A stretch of DNA of 64,000 nucleotides from Pseudomonas sp. Bout1 (GCF_034314165.1 NZ_JAVIWK010000001.1:5223001-5287000), one strand, 5' to 3'; shown: positions 35,878-44,360, counted from the first letter of the stretch. Program-made: numbers and translations. Notes: a model not told the origin generated them from the sequence alone.

Positions 35878-36357
35878 TCAGTCTTGGTCGACCTTGATCA
35901 GGGAGAAGCTAATGTTGTTCACGGACAGGTTTTCGAGGTAGCTGAACGTCACCTTAACGTTAGGATAAGCCGCTTGAGTCAGATAATAAGTATCTGAGCC
36001 ACTTCGCATCCCAAGACCACCGGGAAGCTTGACAGGGAGTTTCGACTCATTCGGTTCCCCGAGAACGTTACGCACTGAACCCCGGTTCATATGCAGCCCG
36101 AACGGTTCAGGCAATTGACCTGTATAGACCGGCTGGCCAACTGTCTGGATCAAAGTGATCATTACTTTTTTCAAGCGCTTGGAATCAGCCCAAAACCATA
36201 GCTTCACGCCAGCTGCAGGATTCTGAAGTAAATCCTCATTGTCAGGCGTGTCAAACATTGGCTTCAACGGAAGGTTAAGAATTGCACCTTCGCTGACAAG
36301 CTCACCATAGGTGCGACCAAGCCCCACCAGCCAGCCGTTTATTGTGAAAGAGTCCAT
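35878..36357 (-). CDS. Probable immunity protein (DUF6392-like) to the adjacent effector
   Basis: A 159-residue soluble protein with the pattern LGRTYGELVSEGAILNLPLKP... LWFWADSKRLKKVMITLIQ... MNRGSVRNVLGEPNESKLP... that recalls DUF6392 proteins, which often sit next to pyocin-type toxins. I start at the ATG at 36357, which shares a base with the effector stop (TGATG); a GTG at 36366 is also possible. Position directly after a PAAR/pyocin effector makes immunity the best guess. It looks less GC-rich than the flagellar genes around it, consistent with transfer. Confidence 0.65.
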   Translation of the reverse strand: MDSFTINGWLVGLGRTYGELVSEGAILNLPLKPMFDTPDNEDLLQNPAAGVKLWFWADSKRLKKVMITLIQTVGQPVYTGQLPEPFGLHMNRGSVRNVLGEPNESKLPVKLPGGLGMRSGSDTYYLTQAAYPNVKVTFSYLENLSVNNISFSLIKVDQD

Positions 36358-37829
36358 CAGTACCACCCCTGATCTTCATTTACTTTGTGCAGTTTGGCAC
36401 GCGCGCCCTCAAGTTCAGACTCCGAGTACCCCTCCTCTAACAGGTAAGGCTTTATTGCATCGAAATTACTCTCAACTGCTTCCCGCAGATCGCCGGCGTC
36501 CAAACGTTGCCTAGCCTTAGTATTTCTACCGCCATATGTCTCGCTAAACCTTTGATGAACCCGTGCAGGAATAGCGATGCCGCCAACACTCCTCATTAAT
36601 GCTCCGATTTCATCATCATCAAGCTCTGCTTTTGCTTCCAAATAACGCTTCAAGGCGGCCTGAGAGGGCATGTGATCCACATGTAAACCGTTTCTTGGTC
36701 GTCCACTGAATGCACCGTAAGTATCTACCTCCAACGGCTTTACCGCCGGCTTGGCAAACACCAAATACAACGGCGGCACACCCGAATCAGCAGGAAACGT
36801 GATGATCGTATCCTGCCAGGTAACGTCCTCAGCATCCCGTCCCGGATAGTGCGTAATCCCCGTCTCCTGCCCCACCGGAATCGGATGCACCAGCAGGTTA
36901 TCCAACCTCTCAGGGGTACCGGGATAAGGCGTCGGCGCATTCACCACCGGGCCGTTGTTCGGCGTCCAGAGGATAGAAATACCGTCCAGCACCGCCACCA
37001 TCGCGCTCTTGTCGGCGCTCCATCTGGCCTGTGTTACCGGCACACGATCGGCGCCACTGCCCGGCCTTGTATGCAGGCCGTAAACCCGCATGTCCCCAGC
37101 CTCATCAAAACGAAACTGGAAGCGCACCCGGGTACTGGCAACTTGCATGCTCGCCAATTGCTCCGTGCTGTGCAGCGTTGAATCCCCGATATCCCGTGGC
37201 CAAAAAGCCAACATCACGACATTCAACGCCGAGCTGGCTCCGGCAGCGGCCCCAGTAAGTCCGCGAACAGCCCAGGCACCAAGATCCGCGCCCAGCGTTC
37301 CCGCCACACGCCCAACAACGCCACCCGTACCCGTCGAGCCCATCAGTGCGACAGCGCCAAAATTGGCTGCACGTTCAGGAGTCTCTCCTGCGGCTGTCGA
37401 ACCGACCGGGACTGAAATGCAGGACTTGGCGAATACGCAGACGCTTGCCGGTGGACTCGTCATAGCCGGTGTGACGAAGCTGGAAGGCGCCAGGCTGTCA
37501 ACAGGCGGCATGCTTCGTGGTGCAACACGGGGCTGCGGGGCCGGCTCAAGGCTCTGGTACATCAGGCTTTGATTGGCGATCAACGTGGGCGGGGGGCTGC
37601 ATTTACACCGGCACAGATCGCCGTCCAGAGCCGTTTGGCGCCCTTCCCACGTTTGAACCAGACGAGGGCCGATGCATTCGATAACACCCAGGCTTTCGCA
37701 GGTTGGGCAGGCAACTCTGTCGCCTTCCCGGGCAATCAGCTTCCCTTCGATTTCTGCACCATCAAGGCCGGCCTTAACCACACCGCGTGCCGTGGTTTTC
37801 GCCCCGTCGGTGATGTTGTAGCGCCTCAC
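36357..37829 (-). CDS. PAAR-domain effector with pyocin S-type domain and C-terminal toxin domain
   Basis: A 490-residue modular protein. Residues 1-85 form a PAAR domain (REGDRVACPTCESLGVIECIG, DLCRCKCSPPPTLIA), the metal-binding tip that loads on the type VI secretion spike. A Gly/Ala-rich stretch at 155-210 may cross membranes. Residues about 225-365 match the S-type pyocin domain (GISILWTPNNGPVV, PERLDNLLVHPIP, DTIITFPADSGVPPLYLVF). The C-terminal 120 residues carry HVDHMP at 383-388, His425 and SETYGGRN at 429-436, which suggests a nuclease-like toxin, unproven. It starts at a GTG coupled by four bases to the small upstream gene. No vgrG or other T6SS gene is nearby. Confidence 0.82.
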   Translation of the reverse strand: MRRYNITDGAKTTARGVVKAGLDGAEIEGKLIAREGDRVACPTCESLGVIECIGPRLVQTWEGRQTALDGDLCRCKCSPPPTLIANQSLMYQSLEPAPQPRVAPRSMPPVDSLAPSSFVTPAMTSPPASVCVFAKSCISVPVGSTAAGETPERAANFGAVALMGSTGTGGVVGRVAGTLGADLGAWAVRGLTGAAAGASSALNVVMLAFWPRDIGDSTLHSTEQLASMQVASTRVRFQFRFDEAGDMRVYGLHTRPGSGADRVPVTQARWSADKSAMVAVLDGISILWTPNNGPVVNAPTPYPGTPERLDNLLVHPIPVGQETGITHYPGRDAEDVTWQDTIITFPADSGVPPLYLVFAKPAVKPLEVDTYGAFSGRPRNGLHVDHMPSQAALKRYLEAKAELDDDEIGALMRSVGGIAIPARVHQRFSETYGGRNTKARQRLDAGDLREAVESNFDAIKPYLLEEGYSESELEGARAKLHKVNEDQGWY

Positions 37830-38053
37830 ATCTGGCTCTCTATCAAGTAGCCGGGCTGCAGAAGACCCGGGATACCGTCGCCGTCTGCGTACTCAACAAT
37901 CAATACACCGGTGCTGGCAGTAACTATCTCGCCGCGCATTCGAGTATTGGAACCCAATGTTGCATAGTCATAAGTCGCTTTAACGGGACGTGCAGCTTGC
38001 CTGGCCATGGACTCGTCCACGAGGTGCTGGCCTGCTGTTTTTGCATCTTCCAT
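37826..38053 (-). CDS. Small protein of unknown function upstream of the effector
   Basis: A 75-residue protein (start MEDAKTAGQHLVDESMARQA) with a Lys/Arg-rich middle and a beta-rich end (RMRGEIVTASTGVLIVEYADGD). I use the ATG at 38053 because AAGGA lies seven bases upstream. Its stop overlaps the effector start as GTGA, so the two are translated together and it may help loading or folding of the PAAR effector. No family is recognised with confidence. Confidence 0.65.
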   Translation of the reverse strand: MEDAKTAGQHLVDESMARQAARPVKATYDYATLGSNTRMRGEIVTASTGVLIVEYADGDGIPGLLQPGYLIESQM

Positions 38054-38375
38054 TGTGCTGTCCTTTTCTGGCGCCCAAGCGGGCTCGAACACCGCGAGGG
38101 TGTTGATTCATGAGGCGTGGGATCGCGCCTGAATGACGCGCAGGGGATATTGACGAAGACCCTGAAGCCAAACAACTGACCGTTCAGCTAGGTATTTAAG
38201 GGTGCGCGAAACGTCCGACAGGTATTTAGGGTTGCCGGTGGGAAAGTCGATCTCTAGTCTTCGGGCACCGCTGCAAACGCAGCGGGCGGGCGTCGCGGCC
38301 CGAGTGAATTCAGGCGCAAAGCGCCATTGTCCGCTTTCAGTTGACGCCTTTTTATCGTCTACTGTGCGGCGCCAT
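38054..38375. other. Gene-free stretch with short hairpins between cassette and leader RNA
   Basis: Holds a direct repeat AGGTATTTA (near 38190 and 38220), hairpins CCGCTGC-AAAC-GCAGCGG at 38268-38285 and GGCGC-AAA-GCGCC at 38313-38325, and a possible -35 TTGACG at 38341 with a poor -10. No protein gene is supported here. It may include the promoter for the structured leader that follows. Confidence 0.5.
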
Positions 38376-38503
38376 GGTGGCTGTGCGCGGGATACCTTCG
38401 GGTATGCCGGTTTCCTGATCCCGGTCCGCGAACCTGCGTACAGCTACCACCCCATCGCGTCGCGGCGATAAGTGGCAGCTCCATTTAATTCAGGAGCTTC
38501 ACA
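38376..38503 (+). ncRNA. Structured leader RNA with SD-sequestering hairpin
   Basis: A long-range stem pairs GGTGG-CTGTGCGC (38376-38388) with GCGTACAG...CCACC (38436-38451), with a 3-base bulge and one G-T pair. Inside it ATACC-TTCG-GGTAT (38393-38405) forms a UUCG-capped hairpin. Nearer the gene, AGCTCC (38477-38482) pairs perfectly with GGAGCT (38493-38498), which contains most of the Shine-Dalgarno AGGAG at 38492-38496, seven bases before the ATG at 38504. Folding is read by eye. A cis-acting translational switch is inferred. Confidence 0.6.
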
Positions 38504-38785
38504 ATGATCAAACCCACACCAAACCCTCCACTCGATTCCGAAACCCACAACACCCCCGTCGTGCTGTTCACCGTCATCGACGGCATCAGCACCGAAGACC
38601 TGCTGGTCAACCTCACCGAAACACTGGCTTCGGCCCACGCCCTGACCTGCGACTTTGCTTTTGAGCTGGAAGGATCAAAACGGGAAGGCGCGCTGGGGAT
38701 TGCGCAGCTGATTGAGGTAGCGCGGTTGCTGGCAGATCGGGTGCTGGATGACATTGAGCAGTCAGCGCCAATGAGGTATCGCTAA
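38504..38785 (+). CDS. Small DUF6124-like protein of unknown function
   Basis: A 93-residue protein beginning MIKPTPNPP, with the conserved end HALTCDFAFELEGSKREGALGIAQLIEVARLLADRVLD. This resembles the DUF6124 (older DUF3077-like) small proteins that are numerous in Pseudomonas genomes. The ribosome site AGGAG is seven bases from the ATG but buried in a hairpin of the leader. It runs on the plus strand against its flagellar neighbours. Role unknown. Confidence 0.75.
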   Translation: MIKPTPNPPLDSETHNTPVVLFTVIDGISTEDLLVNLTETLASAHALTCDFAFELEGSKREGALGIAQLIEVARLLADRVLDDIEQSAPMRYR

Positions 38786-38790
38786 CAGCA

Positions 38791-38960
38791 TGTGGTGAGC
38801 GGGCTTGCCCCGCGCTGGGCTGCGAAGCAGACCCGGCAAAATCACTGCGCGTGTCAGGCACTATGAGGTTGCCGGTTATGGGGCTGCTGCGCAGCCCAGC
38901 GCGGGGCAAGCCCGCTCACCACAGCAAGCCCGCTCACCACAGCAAGCCCGCTCACCACAA
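38791..38960. repeat. REP palindrome with an 18-bp triplicated end
   Basis: Left arm 38791-38830 and right arm from about 38879 are inverted copies of the class GTGAGCGGGCTTGCCCCGCG plus GGGCTGCG(C/A)GCAGCCC. The right end is expanded: CAAGCCCGCTCACCACAG occurs three times in tandem at 38907-38960, the last copy ending CAA. It lies between the DUF6124-like gene and the flhB 3' end. Confidence 0.85.
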
Positions 38961-38997
38961 AAAGCGAAGCGGCTGCCCGCAGGGTTGTTCAGCAACC

Positions 38998-40134
38998 TCA
39001 AGAATCGCGACGCAAATCCGGCGGAATTGGCAGGTCTTTGAGCGGGTCTGGACGCTTGCCCTTGCCCGCGCGGTACTGGCGGATCTGGTACACGTACGCC
39101 AGCACCTGCGCCACCGCCAGATACAACCCGGCCGGAATCTCCTGGTCGAGGTCGGTGGAATAGAAGATCGACCGCGCCAACTCCGGCGATTCCAGCAGCA
39201 AAATATCATTGGCCACCGCAATTTCACGGATTTTCAACGCGGTAAAATCACTGCCCTTGGCCAGCAACATCGGTGCCCCGCCCTTCTCCGGGTCGTACTT
39301 GAGCGCCACGGCGTAGTGCGTCGGGTTGGTGATGACCACGTCGGCGTCGGGCACCGAGGCCATCATCTTGCGCTGGGACATTTCGCGCTGCAGCTGGCGA
39401 ATCCGCTGTTTGACCTCGGGGCGGCCTTCCTGGTCCTTGTGCTCGTCGCGCACTTCCTGCTTGGTCATCAGCAGCTTCTTGTGGCTTTCCCACAGCTGGA
39501 TCGGCGCATCCACCGCGGCAATGATGATCAACCCGCAGGCCATCCACAGCGAACTCCAGCCCACCACTTGCACACTGTGGATGATCGCCAGTTCGATCGG
39601 CTCATGGGCGATGCGCAGCAGGTCGTCGATGTCGGATGACAATACCGTCAACGCCACGAACAGGATCAGGATGAACTTGGCCAAGGCCTTGAGCAGTTCC
39701 ACCAGGGCCTTGGTGGAAAACATCCGCTTGAGCCCGGGGCCAGGGTTCATTCGGCTGAATTTGGGCGCCATGCTGCCGGCGGCAAACAGCCAGCCGCCGA
39801 GGGAAATCGGGCCGATCAAGGCGGCCAGCAGCAAGGTGATCAAGATTGGCTGCACCGCCAGGATCGCGATCTTGCCGGAGTGCAGCAGGTACAAGCCCAT
39901 GGCGCCCGGGCTCAACAGCACGTCACGGGGCAGGGAGAAATTCAGGCGCATCAGCTCCATCAGGTCCAGGGCCAAGCCACCGCCGTAGATCAGCAGCCCA
40001 CCGGAACCGGCGAGCATGATCGCCAGGGTATTGAGCTCTTTGGAGCGGGCAATCTCGCCCTTTTCCCGGGAGTCCTTTTTACGTTTCTCCGTGGGGTCTT
40101 CTGTTTTGTCCTGGCCACTCTCGCTCTCGGCCAT
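38998..40134 (-). CDS. flhB: FlhB, flagellar export switch protein
   Basis: Export-gate protein that switches substrate class from hook to filament after autocleavage. The 378 residues begin with a charged stretch (TEDPTEKRKKDSREKGEIARSKEL), then four membrane helices, then the cytoplasmic domain with the intact cleavage site NPTH at 270-273. It is the last gene of fliLMNOPQR-flhB. It is separated from flhA by the accessory cassette at 35878-38785, whereas flhB and flhA adjoin in simpler Pseudomonas clusters. Confidence 0.97.
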   Translation of the reverse strand: MAESESGQDKTEDPTEKRKKDSREKGEIARSKELNTLAIMLAGSGGLLIYGGGLALDLMELMRLNFSLPRDVLLSPGAMGLYLLHSGKIAILAVQPILITLLLAALIGPISLGGWLFAAGSMAPKFSRMNPGPGLKRMFSTKALVELLKALAKFILILFVALTVLSSDIDDLLRIAHEPIELAIIHSVQVVGWSSLWMACGLIIIAAVDAPIQLWESHKKLLMTKQEVRDEHKDQEGRPEVKQRIRQLQREMSQRKMMASVPDADVVITNPTHYAVALKYDPEKGGAPMLLAKGSDFTALKIREIAVANDILLLESPELARSIFYSTDLDQEIPAGLYLAVAQVLAYVYQIRQYRAGKGKRPDPLKDLPIPPDLRRDS

Positions 40135-40137
40135 GGC

Positions 40138-40923
40138 TTACCGCGCCCGCGCCAAGTCACGTAAGAACTGCAAGGCGTCGGTCGCCAGCGGTTGATACTG
40201 ATTGAGAATGTCAGCCATGCCGACCCAGAAAATCCCCATGCCCAGCACCAGGGTCAACGGGAAACCGATAGAGAAGATGTTCAACTGCGGCGCCGCGCGG
40301 GTCATCACGCCAAAGGCGATATTGACCACCAGCAGCGCGGTGATCGCCGGCAGTACCAGCAGCAACGAAGCACCCAGCACCCAGCTCAAGCGCCCCACCA
40401 GCTCCCAGAAATGATTGACCACCAACCCGCTGCCCACCGGCAACGTGGTGAAGCTTTCGGTCATGACCTCGAACACCACCAGGTGGCCGTTCATCGCCAG
40501 GAACAGCAAGGTCACCAGCATCGTCAGGAATTGCCCGATCACCGCCACCGACACGCCGTTGGTAGGGTCGACCATGGACGCGAAGCCCATGCCCATCTGG
40601 ATCGAGATGATTTGCCCGGCGATCACGAAGGCCTGGAAGAACAGCGTCAGCGAGAAGCCCAGCAAGGCGCCGATGATGATTTGCTCGGCGATCAGCATCA
40701 TCGCGCTGAGGTCCAGCGCATTCACCGGCGGCATCGGCGGCAAGCCCGGCACGATGACCACGGTGATCGCCACCGCGAAGTACAGGCGAATGCGCCGCGG
40801 TACCAGGGTGGTGCCGAACACCGGCATGGTCATCAACACTGCGGTAACCCGGAACAACGGCAGGATGAACGACGCCACCCAGGTGCTGATCTGGGTGTCG
40901 GTCAACGCCAACATCGAATTCAC
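40138..40923 (-). CDS. fliR: FliR, flagellar export apparatus protein
   Basis: Integral membrane component of the export gate (FliPQR). 261 residues, about six helices, beginning MNSMLALTDTQISTWVASFILPLFRV. I give the GTG at 40923; the ATG three codons in (40914, MLALTDTQ) is an equally good start. It is flanked closely by fliQ (4 bases) and flhB (3 bases). Confidence 0.96.
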   Translation of the reverse strand: MNSMLALTDTQISTWVASFILPLFRVTAVLMTMPVFGTTLVPRRIRLYFAVAITVVIVPGLPPMPPVNALDLSAMMLIAEQIIIGALLGFSLTLFFQAFVIAGQIISIQMGMGFASMVDPTNGVSVAVIGQFLTMLVTLLFLAMNGHLVVFEVMTESFTTLPVGSGLVVNHFWELVGRLSWVLGASLLLVLPAITALLVVNIAFGVMTRAAPQLNIFSIGFPLTLVLGMGIFWVGMADILNQYQPLATDALQFLRDLARAR

Positions 40924-40927
40924 GCGG

Positions 40928-41197
40928 TCAGCCGATCAACTGCGGAATACTGCCGTACAGCTGCAGGATGTATTCCATGAAGGTTTGCACCAGCCACGGG
41001 CCGGCGACGATCAGGGTGATCAGCATCACCAGCAGGCGCGGCAGGAAGCTCAGGGTCTGTTCGTTGATCTGGGTCGCGGCCTGGAACATCGCCACCAGCA
41101 GGCCCACCAACAGGCTCGGCACCACCAGCACGGCGACCATCATGGTGGTCAGCCACAGCGCTTCACGAAACAGGTCGACCGCTACTTCTGGCGTCAT
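40928..41197 (-). CDS. fliQ: FliQ, flagellar export apparatus protein
   Basis: Small export-gate membrane protein of 89 residues with two helices (LWLTTMMVAVLVVPSLLVGLLVAMFQAATQINEQTLSFLPRLL is the conserved span, here as key region). Begins MTPEVAVDLFREAL. It lies three bases after fliP. Confidence 0.97.
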   Translation of the reverse strand: MTPEVAVDLFREALWLTTMMVAVLVVPSLLVGLLVAMFQAATQINEQTLSFLPRLLVMLITLIVAGPWLVQTFMEYILQLYGSIPQLIG

Positions 41198-41200
41198 GTT

Positions 41201-41944
41201 CTATACCCCACCAAAACTGCCCGCCAGGGTGCCGATAATCAGCGCCCACCCGTCCACCAACACGAACAGCATGATCTTGAACGGCAACGAAATGATCAGC
41301 GGCGACAGCATCATCATCCCCATGGCCATCAGCACGCTCGCAACCACGAGGTCGATGATCAGGAACGGAATGAAGATCATAAAGCCGATCTGGAACGCGG
41401 TCTTCAACTCCGAGGTGACGAACGCCGGCACCAGGATGGTCAGCGGCGCCATGTCGGGGCTGGCGATGTCGGTACGCTTGGACAAGCGCACGAACAGCTC
41501 AAGGTCGCTGGAACGGGTCTGCGACAGCATGAAATCCTTGATCGGGCCTTGTGCCTTGTCGATCGCATCCTGGGCGGTCATTTTTTCTGCCAGGTACGGT
41601 TGCAGGGCTTGCTGGTTCACCTTGTCGAACACCGGCGCCATGATGAACAGCGTCAGGAACAGCGCCATGCCGGTGAGGATCTGGTTCGACGGCGTCTGCT
41701 GCAGGCCGAGGGCCTGACGCAAAATCGAGAACACGATGATGATGCGGGTGAAGCTGGTCATCAGCATCACGAACGCGGGGATGAAGCTCAGTGCGGTCAT
41801 GATCAGCAGGATCTGCAGGCTGACCGAATATTCCTGCGCGCCCGCCGCGTTGGTGCCCAGGGTAATCGCCGGGATCGACAACGGGTCCGCCGCAAACGCC
41901 AACGGCGCTGCGAGCAACAGCATGAGCGTCAATAAAACGCGCAT
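41201..41944 (-). CDS. fliP: FliP, flagellar export apparatus protein
   Basis: Core subunit of the FliPQR export gate, 247 residues with a cleavable signal peptide ([18 protein letters not shown]) and about four helices. Family segments [27 protein letters not shown] and [23 protein letters not shown] are present. The start shares one base with the fliO stop. Confidence 0.97.
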   Translation of the reverse strand: MRVLLTLMLLLAAPLAFAADPLSIPAITLGTNAAGAQEYSVSLQILLIMTALSFIPAFVMLMTSFTRIIIVFSILRQALGLQQTPSNQILTGMALFLTLFIMAPVFDKVNQQALQPYLAEKMTAQDAIDKAQGPIKDFMLSQTRSSDLELFVRLSKRTDIASPDMAPLTILVPAFVTSELKTAFQIGFMIFIPFLIIDLVVASVLMAMGMMMLSPLIISLPFKIMLFVLVDGWALIIGTLAGSFGGV

Positions 41945-42378
41945 TACTTCTTATCCTTCTGATCCTTGCCCAGCAACTCCATGAGGCGCTGGGCGAATTC
42001 CGGTGTGGCCGCTTGAGTCTGGGCCACTTCCATAGGTGTCTTGAGCACGTGCAGCGGGGTGATGCGGCCGGGGGTGATGCCCAGCAGAATCTGCTCATCG
42101 CCCACTTGCACCAGCACCAGCCGGTCCCGCGGGCCCAGGGCGCGCGAACCTACCAGTTCGATAACCTGCGCATTGCCAGGGCCGATGCGCTGCACGCGGC
42201 GCAGCACCCAGGCGAGCACAAAGATCAGCCCCACCACCAGCAACAAACCCAACATCAGTTGGGTCAATTGCCCGCCCACGCCGCTGCCGAGCGCCGGTGC
42301 GGCTGCCTGGGCGACCGGCTCTGCTGCCATTACGCTCAAGGGCAGCGTGGATAACAGTCCTACCAATGAGCGCTTCAT
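41944..42378 (-). CDS. fliO: FliO, flagellar export assembly protein
   Basis: Scaffold that helps assemble FliP. 144 residues with a signal-like N-terminus ([18 protein letters not shown]), one membrane helix ([22 protein letters not shown]), and a conserved cytoplasmic part ([30 protein letters not shown]). It lies one base after fliN and overlaps fliP by one base. Confidence 0.94.
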   Translation of the reverse strand: MKRSLVGLLSTLPLSVMAAEPVAQAAAPALGSGVGGQLTQLMLGLLLVVGLIFVLAWVLRRVQRIGPGNAQVIELVGSRALGPRDRLVLVQVGDEQILLGITPGRITPLHVLKTPMEVAQTQAATPEFAQRLMELLGKDQKDKK

Positions 42379-42379
42379 A

Positions 42380-42847
42380 TCAACGCAACTTCTTGATGCG
42401 TTCGCTCGGGCTGATCACGTCGGTCAGGCGGATGCCGAACTTCTCGTTGACCACCACCACTTCGCCATGCGCGATCAACGTGCCGTTGACCAGCACGTCC
42501 AGCGGCTCGCCGGCCAGGCGGTCCAGCTCGATCACCGAACCCTGGTTGAGTTGCAGCAGGTTGCGGATGTTGATTTCAGTGCTGCCGACTTCCATGGAAA
42601 TCGACACCGGGATGTCGAGGATCACGTCCAGGTTCGGACCGTCCAGGGTCACCGGCTCGTTGTTCTTCGGCACGCTGCCGAACTCTTCCATGGGAATGCG
42701 ATTGCCGACCGGTGCAGTGGCCGCATCGGCCGCCAGCAGCGCGTCGATATCGTCCTGGCCGACATCGCCGGTTTCTTCCAGGGCAGCCGCCCACTCGTCA
42801 GCCAGGGCCTGGTCTTCGGCGGAAGTGTTTTCGTGTTCAGTAGCCAT
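42380..42847 (-). CDS. fliN: FliN, flagellar motor switch C-ring protein
   Basis: C-ring protein needed for export and switching. The 155 residues carry an acidic N-terminal extension (DQALADEWAAALEETGDVGQDDIDALLA) and the C-terminal SpoA-type domain with VSISMEVGSTEINIRNLLQLNQGSVIELDRLAGEPLDVLVNG as the core. It lies 34 bases after fliM. Confidence 0.96.
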   Translation of the reverse strand: MATEHENTSAEDQALADEWAAALEETGDVGQDDIDALLAADAATAPVGNRIPMEEFGSVPKNNEPVTLDGPNLDVILDIPVSISMEVGSTEINIRNLLQLNQGSVIELDRLAGEPLDVLVNGTLIAHGEVVVVNEKFGIRLTDVISPSERIKKLR

Positions 42848-42881
42848 TACATGTCCTCGGCGGAGCAGAAATTAGGTTGGA

Positions 42882-43850
42882 TCAGCGACGGTTGATCGGT
42901 TCAATCACTTGCAACGCCAGGTTGCCTTTGTGAGAACCGAGCTTGACCTTGAACGACGGCACGCCATTGGCGCGCATGATCAGTTCTTCCGGCAGGTCGA
43001 CGGGAATCACATCCCCCGGCTGCATGTGCAAAATATCCCGCAAACGCAGCTGGCGACGGGCCACGGTGGCGCTCAGGGGTACGTCGACGTCCAGCAGGTC
43101 TTCGCGCAGGGCTTTCACCCAGCGTTCGTCCTGGTCGTCGAGGTCAGACTGGAAGCCAGCGTCGAGCATCTCGCGCACCGGCTCGATCATCGAGTACGGC
43201 ATGGTCACGTGCAGGTCGCCGCCACCGCCATCGAGTTCGATATGGAAGGTGGAGACCACAATGGCTTCGCTGGGGCCGACGATATTGGCCATGGCCGGGT
43301 TCACTTCCGAGTTGATGTACTCGAAATTGACTTCCATGATCGCCTGCCAGGCTTCCTTCAAGTCGATGAAGGCCTGCTCCAGCACCATGCGCACCACGCG
43401 CAATTCAGTCGGGGTGAACTCACGGCCTTCGATCTTGGCGTGACGGCCGTCACCGCCGAAGAAGTTGTCCACCAGCTTGAACACCAGCTTGGCGTCGAGG
43501 ATGAACAGCGCGGTACCGCGCAGCGGCTTGATCTTGACCAGGTTGAGGCTGGTGGGCACGTACAGCGAGTGCACATATTCACCGAACTTCATCACCTGCA
43601 CGCCGCCCACCGCCACGTCCGCCGAGCGGCGCAGCATGTTGAACATGCTGATGCGGGTGTAACGGGCGAAACGCTCGTTGATCATTTCCAGGGTCGGCAT
43701 GCGTCCACGGACGATGCGATCCTGGCTGGTCAGGTCGTAGCTTTTGACGCTGCCGGGCTCGGCAGCCATTTCGGTCTGTACCAGACCATCGTCGACGCCA
43801 TGGAGCAGCGCATCGATTTCATCCTGGGACAGCAGGTCTTGCACGGCCAT
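42882..43850 (-). CDS. fliM: FliM, flagellar motor switch protein
   Basis: C-ring protein that binds CheY-P. The 322 residues begin with the CheY-binding peptide LLSQDEIDALLHGV, then the middle domain with GGXG motif region (FFGGDGRHAK), and a C-terminal SpoA-like domain (RLRDILHMQPGDVIPVDLPEELIMRANG). It lies nine bases after fliL. Confidence 0.97.
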   Translation of the reverse strand: MAVQDLLSQDEIDALLHGVDDGLVQTEMAAEPGSVKSYDLTSQDRIVRGRMPTLEMINERFARYTRISMFNMLRRSADVAVGGVQVMKFGEYVHSLYVPTSLNLVKIKPLRGTALFILDAKLVFKLVDNFFGGDGRHAKIEGREFTPTELRVVRMVLEQAFIDLKEAWQAIMEVNFEYINSEVNPAMANIVGPSEAIVVSTFHIELDGGGGDLHVTMPYSMIEPVREMLDAGFQSDLDDQDERWVKALREDLLDVDVPLSATVARRQLRLRDILHMQPGDVIPVDLPEELIMRANGVPSFKVKLGSHKGNLALQVIEPINRR

Positions 43851-43859
43851 GTCGTGATC

Positions 43860-44360
43860 CTACTGCAATACGAAATTAGTGAAGAGCACCTGCTCGATCA
43901 CAGGCTTGCCGACTTCCTTCTGGGCCACTTCCTGCACGCTGGCAGTGACCTTCTGGCGCAGCATTTCCTGGCCCACCGGGGTGACGAGGGTGTCGAAGCC
44001 CTGGGCGGAGAACAGCATCACCAGGTTGTTGCGAATCACGGGCATATGCACCTTGAGGGCATCCAGATCGGCCTGGTTACGCGCCAGCAGGGTAATGCTC
44101 ACCTGCAGGTAGCGTTGACGGCCGTTCTGATTGAAGTTGGCGACAAACGCCGGAAGCATCGGCTCGAAGATTGCCGGTTGCTTGACGTTGGGGTTGGCCT
44201 CGGCAGTCGCTGCCGGTTTGCTGCTGGCACTGTGCATGAAGTACCAGGTAGCCCCCACGGACACGCCGATCGCCAGGATCAAGCCCAGTACAATCAGCAG
44301 GATAAGCTTGAGCTTGCCCTTGCCTGCGGGTGCTTTTGCTACGTCGTCGCTCTTCGCCAT
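43860..44360 (-). CDS. fliL: FliL, flagellar stator-associated protein
   Basis: Single-pass membrane protein that supports the stator at high load. 166 residues: one helix (LKLILLIVLGLILAIGVSVGATWYF) and a periplasmic domain (FVANFNQNGRQRYLQVSITLLA). It is the first gene of the fliLMNOPQR-flhB operon and has a sigma54 promoter about 50-65 bases upstream. Confidence 0.95.
   Translation of the reverse strand: MAKSDDVAKAPAGKGKLKLILLIVLGLILAIGVSVGATWYFMHSASSKPAATAEANPNVKQPAIFEPMLPAFVANFNQNGRQRYLQVSITLLARNQADLDALKVHMPVIRNNLVMLFSAQGFDTLVTPVGQEMLRQKVTASVQEVAQKEVGKPVIEQVLFTNFVLQ

Noticed and set aside
38907..38960. CRISPR-like short repeats
   Set aside because: The three 18-bp copies are directly adjacent with no spacers, and they are the end of a REP element.
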